Source of the DNA: Deinococcus aquatilis DSM 23025 | GTDB lineage: Bacteria; Deinococcota; Deinococci; Deinococcales; Deinococcaceae | Direction of reading: 5' to 3' | Assembly: GCF_000378445.1 (NCBI RefSeq) | Contig: NZ_KB899766.1 | Coordinates: 1 to 17,463, forward strand | DNA length: 17,463 nucleotides | Shown: one piece after another, positions 6,440 through 13,152 of the stretch | How the letters are laid out: every line of letters starts with the position of its first letter | How positions within the stretch are numbered: the first letter of the stretch is position 1 | Translations under genes and position numbers: made by a program | Notes under the pieces: generated by a model | Told to the model about the DNA's origin: nothing | What the model saw: only the letters and a program-made list of their open reading frames with translations | Databases searched by the model: none

Positions 6440-6973
6440 GCGTGTGCAGCCACTTCAGGGCGCGTTCCTGTGTTTCTGCCTTCGTCCCGACGTTTTCAAG
6501 CCGCAGCACTGGGCAGGGAAGACTTGCCAGCCACGCTTCCTGTTCGGCCTGGTTACGTCTGGCTGTGTTCGAGTCGTATCCGGCTGCCCAGGCCAGAAAG
6601 TCACGGTGCGTCTGGAACAGCGTCCCACCCTCGGCAATGGCTGCGCGTAGCGTTGGCGTTCGCGGGCCTGAAGACGTTCGGGGCGCAGCCGGGGCGGAAG
6701 ATGAATAAAGATGGCCGCCTGAACCTGCGGAATGAACATGTCGCCCCATCCGCCCATCCAGCCGGAAAGACTCCAGCCGTCAGGGGCCGATGTGAAGGCG
6801 GTTGACAGTTGTTGCTGCCGCTCGGGGGTGGGCCGCCTCCAGGTATAGGGCGGGTCGGTGGCTTCCCAGAAAAAGTCGTCGCTGTCGAGATGCATCAGGC
6901 CGAGTTCGGCGGCCAATGCTCGCCCAAGCGTGGTGGTGCCGCTCCCCGCCGCCCCAAAGATATGGAGCCTCAA
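6429..6973 (-). pseudogene. P-loop nucleotide kinase-like ATPase, frameshifted
   Basis: The protein starts MRLHIFGAAGSGTTTLGRAL; the GAAGSGTTT loop is the Walker-A variant in which Thr replaces the usual Lys, as in a group of small adenylate/cytidylate-kinase-like P-loop proteins. HLDSDDFFWEATDPPY follows, then WSLSGWMGGWGD (WxLSGxxxGWGD is typical). At RERQRY (around 6640-6650) the frame breaks; the next frame continues AAIAEGGTLFQTHRDFLAWAA to RALKWLHTLSG, stop at 6429. The 545-nt span is one base short of 182 codons, so one deleted base explains it. The start is TTG at 6973, sharing TTGA with the stop of the metallophosphoesterase gene, so translation is coupled. A sequencing error is as likely as a true pseudogene. 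Confidence 0.75.
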
Positions 6974-8004
6974 GGCTTGCTGTTCTCCGTCTGATACGCC
7001 AGCGTCGGTACGCCCGCCGCGTTCACCGTATACGCCTGATAGGTCAGCGTGTTCAGCGTGAATTTCAGCCAGAAGAAGCCCGGCGTGTTCATGGCCTGAA
7101 AGTCGCTGGGGGCAGGGAGGCCAAGCCCCGGCCCAGTGGTCTCGCCCGCCGCACCTGACACCAGCAGGCGCGTGCCGGGGCAGACGCCGTTCTGGGCGGA
7201 AAACACTTGCAGCGTATGGTCGTGCCCCGCTGCGATCAGGTCGGCCTTACCGCAGGCGGCCTGCTGGTACAGGCTTTTTACCGCCGCGCCGCTGGCCCAG
7301 GGCAACACCGCGCCGTAGGTGTACGTTCCGGCGCTGCCGTGCAGCCCGTTGTTCAGCAGCGGATGATGGCCCAGCACCACGTTCCAGCGGGCTGGGCTGG
7401 CGTCCAGACTCTGTTTCAGCCATGCCCGCTGCGCTGTATCGAAGGCCGCGCCGGGGCGGTAGCTGGGGTCGCGGTTGGGCAGGTACGAGGCCAGCGGCGC
7501 GGTATCGACCACGAAGAACTGCGCCAGATCGCCCCACGCGGCGCGGTAGGCCCGCTCGGGCATGATCCACTGCGGATGGCTGCGGGCATAGTCGAGTTCG
7601 CTTTGCAGGGCCGCCGGGTTCGCGCCGTCGCCGCCCGTCAGCCACGATTCGTCGTGGTTGCCCGCCACCATCAGAAAGGGGAACTTCAGCGGGCCGTACA
7701 GGTCGGCAAAACGCGTTTGAAATACGGCATCGTCGGCGCTGTCTGGGGCCTTGGGGTAGAAGTTGTCGCCCAGGCCCACGCCCAGATCGCAGCCCTGCTG
7801 CTGGCACACGCGGGCCATGGCCTTTGCCACCGCTGCCTGAAGATCGCCGCCCTTGCCCTGATCGCCCATCATCAGTACGCGCAGTTCGGCGGGATGTTCT
7901 GGAGCCTTCAGCGCTGCCTGGGTATCCTGAAAACGGATGGTCGAGGCCGGAGCGCAGGCGGCCAGCAGCAGGGGCAAAGCCAGGACAGCAGGAAAACGGC
8001 GCAT
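6970..8004 (-). CDS. Lipoprotein metallophosphoesterase (acid phosphatase-like)
   Basis: This 344-residue protein opens with MRRFPAVLALPLLLAACAPA, a lipoprotein signal with lipobox LLAAC, so it should be exported and lipid-anchored. The calcineurin-like dimetal phosphoesterase motifs appear in order: MMGDQGKG, GLGDNFYPKAPDSADD, AGNHDE, VLGHHPLL and AAGHDHTL. GDNFY and GHDH spacing resemble purple/tartrate-resistant acid phosphatases, so a secreted phosphomonoesterase is the likely role. The open frame extends upstream to 8109, but the ATG at 8004 is chosen because it places the signal peptide at the N-terminus and has TGAGG 5 nt upstream. It is first of a two-gene unit with the P-loop gene (TTGA overlap). 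Confidence 0.92.
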   Translation of the reverse strand: MRRFPAVLALPLLLAACAPASTIRFQDTQAALKAPEHPAELRVLMMGDQGKGGDLQAAVAKAMARVCQQQGCDLGVGLGDNFYPKAPDSADDAVFQTRFADLYGPLKFPFLMVAGNHDESWLTGGDGANPAALQSELDYARSHPQWIMPERAYRAAWGDLAQFFVVDTAPLASYLPNRDPSYRPGAAFDTAQRAWLKQSLDASPARWNVVLGHHPLLNNGLHGSAGTYTYGAVLPWASGAAVKSLYQQAACGKADLIAAGHDHTLQVFSAQNGVCPGTRLLVSGAAGETTGPGLGLPAPSDFQAMNTPGFFWLKFTLNTLTYQAYTVNAAGVPTLAYQTENSKP

Positions 8005-8128
8005 GGCCTCAGCATATCGTTGCTGCATGCCCGCTGCTTTCTCCGTCACCCTTGGGAGTGCCAGCATGAGCAGGACAAGGCGGCCGGACATTGGCGATAC
8101 TTCAGGCAAGCATATTAATCAGGTCGAA

Positions 8129-8146
8129 GTTCATCTATAGATGAAC
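8129..8146. promoter_or_regulatory. 18-bp perfect palindrome, operator-like
   Basis: GTTCATCTATAGATGAAC is a perfect palindrome about 125 bp upstream of the metallophosphoesterase start. Its size and central CTATAG are typical of a homodimeric repressor site, but no regulator gene of a matching family is in the window. Confidence 0.45.
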
Positions 8147-8162
8147 CGGGCGGGGCGAGTAC

Positions 8163-8181
8163 CGAAGAAAGTACGTCTTCG
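8163..8181. repeat. Small hairpin
   Basis: CGAAGA (8163-8168) pairs with TCTTCG (8176-8181) around a 7-nt loop. It is the second of three inverted repeats within 90 bp. Confidence 0.3.
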
Positions 8182-8191
8182 TGGGAATGGA

Positions 8192-8218
8192 GCTTTATCC
8201 TGCCGTTTGAGATAAAGC
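8192..8218. repeat. Hairpin with 8-bp stem
   Basis: GCTTTATC (8192-8199) pairs with GATAAAGC (8211-8218) around an 11-nt loop. There is no T-run on either side, so a terminator is unlikely. It is the third of three inverted repeats between 8129 and 8218 in a stretch (8005-8304) where I see no gene. Confidence 0.35.
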
Positions 8219-8304
8219 GGCTGGGTTAACGACGATGTACTTATTGCCGGTGCAGAATCCTGATGGATGACTCCCACATTGCCTGTTGTTTCTGGCCTAC
8301 CCGC

Positions 8305-8508
8305 TTACGTTAGAGGGAATTCCGTGTTAGAGAGCTTCTCCAGCTGTACTTCCGGGGTATTCAGGAACCACTGAATAATGCTGTGCAGGCGCGATAGAAT
8401 AGGCCTGAGCAATCTTGTCTAGGCGGATGGCCCTCTCACTGTATCGGAGAGTTCTCGCATCTCTATTGCGGCGTGCTCTACGGCCCAGGGAAGAGTGCCG
8501 CCCACCAA
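8305..8508 (-). pseudogene. Small downstream ORF with in-frame amber, unknown
   Basis: Directly after the stop of the 154-residue gene, in the same frame, a TTG (8508) or GTG (8505) opens a sequence reading VGGTLPWAVEHAAIEMRELS then DTVRGPSA, a TAG at 8419-8421, then TRLLRPILSRLHSIIQWFLN and TPEVQLEKLSNTEFPLT to a TAA at 8305. Both halves look protein-like (mixed amphipathic helix), which suggests a roughly 67-residue protein or the original C-terminal extension, broken by one nonsense codon. No family recognised. Confidence 0.35.
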
Positions 8509-8520
8509 CGTGTTCCCAAA

Positions 8521-8985
8521 TTACAAGACTCGGTTGGTCGGGTTCCCTTTGACGATATCAACCATGTTTTCTGGCGTGAGTTCCAACGACTGTGCCCCGT
8601 CAAAGAAGTAGATGTCTCCTGGCCTCTCCCGGCAAAGTTCCCGAAAGACTTCCAGTGAGGATTCAAAACTCATCTGATCAACCTGCGCCAAAATAATCTG
8701 CATCAGTGTCAAGGAGTCGGGGAGGCCTCGGTGGTAAAGGATGTAGTCCGCATGCCCCTGAAGCGGCTGAGCCACGAGAAACGCCAGATAGTCATATTCA
8801 AAGCTGTAACGGAATTCCATCAGGCATTGGGCGTTCCGCTTGGTCAGAGAGAGTTCGGTCTCCAGAATCAGGTCAGCCTCGAACGCCTGTTCCTCTCGGG
8901 GACCTGACCAGCCTTGAGCTGTCAACAGGCCTATGACGCTTTGCCTGAAAGCAAGCTGCTCTGCGGTCATCTCAGCTTTCTTCAT
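8521..8985 (-). CDS. Hypothetical acidic protein of the HEAT-protein operon
   Basis: This 154-residue protein is not one I recognise. It is acidic, appears soluble, has no signal peptide or membrane helix, and contains aromatic-rich EFRYSFEYDYLAFLV near the centre, then YILYHRGLPDSLTLMQIIL and a C-terminal LCRERPGDIYFFDG. The size and acidity are common among immunity-type proteins, which is only a hint. The ATG at 8985 overlaps the HEAT gene by 14 bp; the alternative ATG at 8970 follows the HEAT stop by one base and has GAAGAAAG upstream, so it may be the true start. Either way the two genes are translationally coupled. Confidence 0.7.
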   Translation of the reverse strand: MKKAEMTAEQLAFRQSVIGLLTAQGWSGPREEQAFEADLILETELSLTKRNAQCLMEFRYSFEYDYLAFLVAQPLQGHADYILYHRGLPDSLTLMQIILAQVDQMSFESSLEVFRELCRERPGDIYFFDGAQSLELTPENMVDIVKGNPTNRVL

Positions 8986-9637
8986 ACTTCACTTTAGATT
9001 GAGACTGGACAGCCGCTCTACTCACTGCCGACACCTGCGCGAAGCGGTCGAGCATGTCCTGGGCACGCTGCCGAACCTCTGGGCTGGAATCCTGACTCAG
9101 CTGTCTGAGCAAAGGCCCGTATTCGGTCTGACCCAGGTAGCCAATGCCCACGACCACCCCGGCCCGGACCGTCGCTTTGGGATCGCGGGCGTACTCCTGC
9201 ATGGCCTCGAATACTTCTGGATCGTGAGTCCACGGCGCACCGACGGCGGTGGCGTACACCGCCAAGAGACGCTGACCATCTTCTTCCACGGGTGCAGCTC
9301 GGTATAGGTTGAGCAGCTCCTGAAGCGGGTAAGTCGGCACTTTCTCTTTCAGGCGGGTCACGATGGTCTCGAAGGCCGAGGCCGCTTGGGGGTGGTCAGG
9401 CTGCAAATACGTGACCTGAACCCAATTCAGACCAATCAGTCCATCATCGCGGTAGGTGATCGCAATCGTCTCCGGATCATCTGCATAGGTGGCCTCGTAA
9501 TTGATGAATGGAACGGTATCGGGGATCACCCCACCAATCCCGCCATAGATTCGTTCAAAATAGATGAACCTTGCAAACTCGTCTTGGCTAAATTCCATTC
9601 GGATGGGCATGCGGAAAAAGTACGGATGTAGGTTCAT
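8972..9637 (-). CDS. HEAT-repeat protein
   Basis: This 221-residue protein has an N-terminal region (residues 1-95, including FIYFERIYGGIGGVIPDTVPFINYE in pieces) of unknown fold and a C-terminal helical region with HEAT-like repeats from about residue 110: DGQRLLAVYATAVG, then FEAMQEYARDPKATVRAG, VVVGIGYLG, and LLRQLSQDSSPEVRQRAQDM. The DPxATVRxG and DSSPEVRQRA turns are classic HEAT signatures. Such repeats are protein-binding scaffolds and are found in some bacterial immunity and regulatory proteins. Its ATG shares ATGA with the end of a short upstream ORF, and its end overlaps the next gene, so it sits mid-operon. Its partner is unknown. Confidence 0.78.
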   Translation of the reverse strand: MNLHPYFFRMPIRMEFSQDEFARFIYFERIYGGIGGVIPDTVPFINYEATYADDPETIAITYRDDGLIGLNWVQVTYLQPDHPQAASAFETIVTRLKEKVPTYPLQELLNLYRAAPVEEDGQRLLAVYATAVGAPWTHDPEVFEAMQEYARDPKATVRAGVVVGIGYLGQTEYGPLLRQLSQDSSPEVRQRAQDMLDRFAQVSAVSRAAVQSQSKVKYEES

Positions 9638-9787
9638 GTTGAGCCTCGATAGAACAGATTCATCTGCTGGGCTACGAACGCTGCCATATTCGCTTTACAC
9701 CTAAAAAAGCCGTCGGTTGTCTCTTCATCCGCATTGGTCATTGAATATTTATTCCAATCTACTAGAGTCAGGGTTGAAAGTTTTCAT
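9634..9787 (-). pseudogene. Short leader/peptide gene with a frame break, coupled to HEAT gene
   Basis: From ATG 9741 a 35-codon frame reads MTNADEETTDGFFRCKANMA then AFVAQQMNLFYRGST, and its TGA shares ATGA with the HEAT gene start. The same frame is open further upstream (DWNKYS precedes the Met) but has no start. A second frame begins at ATG 9787 with a good AAGGA ribosome site and reads MKTFNPDSSRLE before a TAA. Joining the two around 9755-9765 would give a roughly 50-residue protein (MKTFNPDSS...WNKYSMTNADEE...). I infer a small gene with a frame break; a genuine 35-residue product from 9741 is the alternative. Family unknown. Confidence 0.45.
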
Positions 9788-9837
9788 ATTTCCTTGTCTA
9801 AAATCATTGGTTTGCGTTGAATATTTACTACTGTTCC

Positions 9838-9843
9838 TTTATA
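9838..9843 (-). promoter_or_regulatory. Possible -10 element for the HEAT operon
   Basis: Minus-strand TATAAA lies about 50 bp upstream of the ATG at 9787. A -35 is poor: TTTACA sits 15 nt upstream. Weak support. Confidence 0.25.
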
Positions 9844-10052
9844 ATCAATTGTATCTTCTGTAAATCACCGCAGTCCTTTAGATAACTATAACTCTCAGAA
9901 TTGTGCGGCGAGTCGATATAGTTTCTATTCCAATGCTAAAAAAATTCACTGTTTATATCCAAAGCGTTTAAAATATACTGTGTTTATCCCATTCCACCTC
10001 TCTTGCTCGTATAAAATACCCGCGTAGCCTCAAAAACTATTACTCTCTGGTG

Positions 10053-10073
10053 ATATATCTGTAATATATCTGT
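10053..10073. repeat. Tandem 10-bp repeat, one helical turn apart
   Basis: ATATATCTGT occurs at 10053-10062 and 10064-10073, phased by 11 bp, as seen in operator pairs bound on one DNA face. Confidence 0.4.
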
Positions 10074-10133
10074 TGAGACAGACGATGGGAACATTCTTCA
10101 TATAATCCACATGAAATATTTTATCATTGTGGC

Positions 10134-10169
10134 GATGACGTTATGAAAATATAAGATAATGTCGTCATC
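10134..10169. repeat. Hairpin GATGACG/CGTCATC
   Basis: GATGACG (10134-10140) and CGTCATC (10163-10169) can pair, with further partial pairing of TTAT and ATAA inside. A folded RNA or a protein site is possible. Confidence 0.35.
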
Positions 10170-10319
10170 TGCGTGAAGTGTTGAAAACAATCGATTATCT
10201 GCCATATTTATTATCCAACCTCGTGTATGCTCTTTTCGGATCTGTCAAAGACTCGCATGATCTCCTTACTATGTAGGGAAAGCTGATCAACCTTGTCAAA
10301 CTTCTAGCTTTGATCTCAA

Positions 10320-10389
10320 TAGACCTCTCGCGAAAGTCATGAGTGGGAGGCTCGGATAAGTTTGCAGTGTGCCGCGATGAGCTGAACGT
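10320..10389 (-). mobile_element. 70-bp remnant of IS5 element end
   Basis: The sequence begins TAGACCTCTCGCGAAAGTC, one base different from the IS5 terminal repeat. It then continues through the reverse complement of the last 17 or so codons of the transposase (copy at 15126-15195), with only about six mismatches by eye, to GATGAGCTGAAC. Similarity ends abruptly at 10389. It is closer to the decayed copy at 14359-15195 than to the intact one. The other end of the element is gone, so it marks an old insertion followed by deletion. Confidence 0.82.
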
Positions 10390-10442
10390 TGAATCCTACA
10401 ATGTCTTCGGGATATTCTATTACATCTGATTAGGCGGTTATC

Positions 10443-10454
10443 CAGAATATTCTG
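10443..10454. repeat. 12-bp palindrome
   Basis: CAGAATATTCTG is a perfect palindrome in the AT-rich region, about 240 bp upstream of the TPR gene. Possible operator; no other evidence. Confidence 0.25.
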
Positions 10455-10636
10455 TAGAGGGCCAATATATACTTACTGCGCCATGCGACGGTGAGATGAT
10501 TACTCAATTTGAAGTGCGTAACAGGCAAAAGATTAACTAAACCATTCAACTTTAGATATAATTGATGTCAGTGGGCGAGATTCCCTTGCGGAAGATAGAG
10601 ATAATCCATAGACCTTCCAAAGAGAGCCACGAGTGC

Positions 10637-10665
10637 TCATTACATAAGAGAGAAGGATGTATAAT
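10637..10665 (+). promoter_or_regulatory. Candidate promoter of the TPR gene
   Basis: A perfect TATAAT lies at 10660-10665, with a poor -35 (TCATTA at 10637-10642) 17 nt upstream. Transcription would start near 10672, just before GAGGAG at about 10679-10684. Confidence 0.45.
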
Positions 10666-10691
10666 GAGGAAGACAGGTGAGGAGTAAGACT

Positions 10692-12119
10692 ATGGATAGC
10701 GTAACCAACGACCCCCACACCGGTTTGCTGCTCCCCCTAGAGAACTGGTTAGATGCGTTCCGTCAACGTCGCGGTCAGCCTCAGGAAGAACTCGGCATCC
10801 TGCAACAGGCCCTGGAGAGTTATCCCACAGCCCCGGCCCTCTGGGTCCGTCTGGCGCGAGTTCGGCTCGATCTCCGCAACTACGACGAAGCGGAATGGGC
10901 AGCCTGGCAGGCCACTAGGCTGGATGAGACAGATTTTGAGAGCTGGTACATGCTCGGTATCGTGCGAGCAGCTCTGGGCAAGATCTACGAAGCAATTGCC
11001 GCTCATGAACACCTGCTGGAACTCGCGCCGGGTGACCCGGATGCTCTGGCGGCACTGGCCCATGATCTGACCATCGCTGGACACCCCGACCGAGCCCTCC
11101 CGATTTTTGAGGCGCTGCAGACACACGAGCCAGAGGTCACCAAGTTCGAGGTGGGCCTCAGCCGTGCGCTGATCGGTTTGGGCCGGCTCACCGAGGCCCA
11201 ACGCCATCTTGAGCATGTCATTGGCCTCAGGCCCGAACTGTCGGAGCCCCACCGCCTGAGTGCAGAGGTTCACGATCTCTTGCGCAGGCATGAGGCGTGG
11301 GTGTACCACGCGCATCAGGCCTATCTTCTGCGGCCTGATCTCCCAGCCAACATTCAGTGGGAAGTCCGGGCGTTGGTGGCGGAAGACAAAGTCGAGGAGG
11401 CAGTGGGACTGCTGCACCGGGGGCTTGATCAGAACCTGGCAGCGTACCTGCTGTACGTCGATCTGGCGAGGGTGTATCAAAGTCAGGGTGAACACGACTC
11501 CGCCCTGGCCCTGCTGGGGCGGGCCGCCGAACTGGCTCCTTTTCATGGGGAGGTGATCGCAGAACAGGTCAGGATGGCGTGTGAGCTGAATCAACCCGTG
11601 GACTGGTCTGGCCTGATCGATAGAGCGACCACCCAGCCGTTCAATCACCGTCTGGCGATCCGCGCGGGAAAACTGTGCCTCGAATTCGGTAATGTGGAGG
11701 ACGGGCTTCGTCTGCTGGCCCTGGGGACAGAGGGCACCGAGGATATCGGGGGGCTGACGGTTCTGGGGCGCGGTCTTATGGGAGAGGCGCGGTTTCAGGA
11801 GGCCCATGACGTGCTCCAGCGGGCCGTCAGACCCAATCTGGATCTCCCAGAGACCGATGAGGCGATGGCGCCCACTTGGAGTGCTGCGGCGTTGGCGGCC
11901 TTCGGCTCGGAACGGCCGCAACTGGCCCAGCAAGCCTTTGAACGGGCACTGCCCTGGCATCAACACGATCTCCAGCTGTGGTACGCCTACGGCCTGCTGC
12001 TGTTTGAGCTGGAGGACTGGGCCGCCGCACGTCAGGCTCTCGAGCATGTGATGGCGCAGGAACCCGACTACGCCGATGTACGCCAGGCCTATCAGGCGCT
12101 TCTAGAGCGAAGTACCTGA
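10692..12119 (+). CDS. Tetratricopeptide-repeat protein
   Basis: This 475-residue protein is built mostly of TPR helix pairs. Clear repeats include APALWVRLARVRLDLRNYDEAEWAAWQATRL in pieces near residue 50, FESWYMLGIVRAALGKIYEAIAAHEHLLELAPGDPDA near 90, and LLYVDLARVYQSQGEHDSALALLGRAAELAP near 260. The last repeat, LWYAYGLLLFELEDWAAARQALEHVMAQEPDY, is near the C-terminus. The A-x-G-x-Y/A-x-x-A and terminal P patterns are typical. It has no signal peptide, so it is likely a cytoplasmic scaffold. The start is ATG 10692 with GAGGAG 8 nt upstream; an in-frame GTG at 10677 lies inside that site and is rejected. It heads the plus-strand accessory set and is divergent from the HEAT operon. The partner protein is unknown. 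Confidence 0.85.
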   Translation: MDSVTNDPHTGLLLPLENWLDAFRQRRGQPQEELGILQQALESYPTAPALWVRLARVRLDLRNYDEAEWAAWQATRLDETDFESWYMLGIVRAALGKIYEAIAAHEHLLELAPGDPDALAALAHDLTIAGHPDRALPIFEALQTHEPEVTKFEVGLSRALIGLGRLTEAQRHLEHVIGLRPELSEPHRLSAEVHDLLRRHEAWVYHAHQAYLLRPDLPANIQWEVRALVAEDKVEEAVGLLHRGLDQNLAAYLLYVDLARVYQSQGEHDSALALLGRAAELAPFHGEVIAEQVRMACELNQPVDWSGLIDRATTQPFNHRLAIRAGKLCLEFGNVEDGLRLLALGTEGTEDIGGLTVLGRGLMGEARFQEAHDVLQRAVRPNLDLPETDEAMAPTWSAAALAAFGSERPQLAQQAFERALPWHQHDLQLWYAYGLLLFELEDWAAARQALEHVMAQEPDYADVRQAYQALLERST

Positions 12120-12277
12120 AGTCGAATATGTTCTTGGGCCACGGACAGAACCCGAACAGGCGGATAGGACAAGGCCGTCATGGATCAGTTCAGTTAAGCC
12201 GCGCTATTCCTCTCCGTGGGGCCACTGCCAGTGGGGTCGGTCTGAGGGTGCAGTGGTGGGCACTGGCGTTTGACACC

Positions 12278-12387
12278 ACTTCGTTGACTTGGACTTCAAT
12301 GGGCCAGGGCCGCTCAGGGGACTCGACAACGTGTTGCCGGACACCCTGCCCGCCTCGGCGAATCTGCCGCGCTCGGTGACCCCGTGA
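12278..12387 (+). pseudogene. 3' remnant of a broken gene upstream of the SUKH gene
   Basis: Just before the SUKH gene a frame reads HHFVDLDFNGPGPLRGLDNV then LPDTLPASANLPRSVTP, ending in a TGA that overlaps the GTG start of the next gene as GTGA. The frame is closed immediately upstream by a TGA. One frame over, VQWWALAFDT leads in, so WALAFDT-HFVDLDFNG may have been continuous before a small indel. The 260-bp gap between the TPR and SUKH genes therefore probably held a small gene now broken. Family unknown. Confidence 0.4.
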
Positions 12388-13052
12388 CCCGCCCGTTGCG
12401 TGACTACCGCCAAGCTTTCACCCAGCTGGACAGTAAGCTACGGGCCAACCCACTGTTTGTGGTCGAGCGCTTTGAATTGGGTGCGCCCCTCTCTCTCCAG
12501 GCCATCCAAGCGTGGGAAGACCGCACGGGCTACCGACTGAATGACGATCTGCGGGCCTTCTACGCTCAGATGAATGGTCTGCGACTCAAATGGTTTCTCA
12601 ACCCTGGCCTCAGTGAAGAACAACGTCAGGCCTTCTTCCTTGAGTTTCCTGAGATGGATGTCGAGAACAGCAGTGACGAATATGCCTCCGCCGCGATTGA
12701 GCTTCTTCCGCTGGAGGACATGCTGACCCGGGCCTGGGGAGACGAGGTGTATTACGAACCCGAGCTGGGCTTTCATGGTCAGACACTGAGTGTGGACACC
12801 TTTCACGAGAGTCTGCGGCCCTTCGATCTGTTCAGCGGGTACCGGGCCTGCGTGCTGGTCTTTCAGAACAGGCAGAATCCAGCGGTGTTTTTATTGGACG
12901 ATCACCACGGCATCTGGGATGAGTCCAGGGGCACGGATGTCCGCTCCTACCTGGAGTTTATTCTGGCGACCAAAGGCCAGTCCGACGCCCGCAAGCGGTG
13001 GTTGTCCGCGCATCAAGGTTATGACCAGAGGGTGACGTTTGGGGACAGCTGA
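12384..13052 (+). CDS. SUKH (SMI1/KNR4-like) family protein
   Basis: This 222-residue protein has the SUKH-domain signature: IQAWEDRTGYRLNDDLRAFYAQMNGLRLKWF at residues about 45-75, matching the family pattern (helix, GYxLPxDLxxFYxxxNG followed by a Trp). After it come IELLPLEDML near 110, the middle strand region, DLFSGYRACVLVF near 155 and AVFLLDDHHGIWDESRG near 172, with the expected aliphatic strands. SUKH proteins are best known as immunity proteins against contact-dependent and other polymorphic toxins, and also occur as orphans. The start is GTG 12384, chosen because it overlaps the preceding remnant's TGA (GTGA) and gives the natural N-terminus; no strong Shine-Dalgarno is seen. No toxin gene is in the window. 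Confidence 0.75.
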   Translation: MTRPLRDYRQAFTQLDSKLRANPLFVVERFELGAPLSLQAIQAWEDRTGYRLNDDLRAFYAQMNGLRLKWFLNPGLSEEQRQAFFLEFPEMDVENSSDEYASAAIELLPLEDMLTRAWGDEVYYEPELGFHGQTLSVDTFHESLRPFDLFSGYRACVLVFQNRQNPAVFLLDDHHGIWDESRGTDVRSYLEFILATKGQSDARKRWLSAHQGYDQRVTFGDS

Positions 13053-13152
13053 ACAGTTGGGTCAAGATAGAAAGGTGACAAGCCTTCACCCGTACCGCCC
13101 AATCTCAGACCTCCGTCCGAGTGAGCTGGGTCGTTGACGCCATCCCACCACC

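Larger units (their letters stand above)
9788..10636. other. AT-rich divergent intergenic region
   Basis: About 850 bp between two divergent gene sets are visibly AT-rich (many runs such as TTTATAATCAATTGTATC) against GC-rich neighbours. No convincing gene is seen in any frame. It contains direct repeats of CATTGGTnnTTGAATATTTA type (one at 9732-9751, just outside the left limit, and one at 9805-9827), a tandem ATATATCTGT (10053-10062, 10064-10073), an inverted repeat GATGACG/CGTCATC (10134-10169), an IS5 remnant (10320-10389) and the palindrome CAGAATATTCTG (10443-10454). It may be a regulatory region, an origin-like site or horizontally acquired DNA. Confidence 0.6.

Noticed and set aside
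7207..8118. 303-codon plus-strand frame opposite the metallophosphoesterase
   Set aside because: The minus strand carries all five phosphoesterase motifs and a lipobox; the plus frame is a shadow.
10161..10173. GTCGTCATCTGCG shared exactly with 14100-14112
   Set aside because: Flanks do not match; a single 13-base match is weak and may be chance.
9788..10636. CRISPR array or tRNA gene in the AT-rich region
   Set aside because: Repeats are only 2 copies of 7-11 bp without regular spacing, and no tRNA cloverleaf or TTCGA arm was found.
10749..12047. 432-codon minus-strand frame opposite the TPR gene
   Set aside because: The plus-strand TPR repeats explain the region; the antisense frame has no recognisable domain or start signal.
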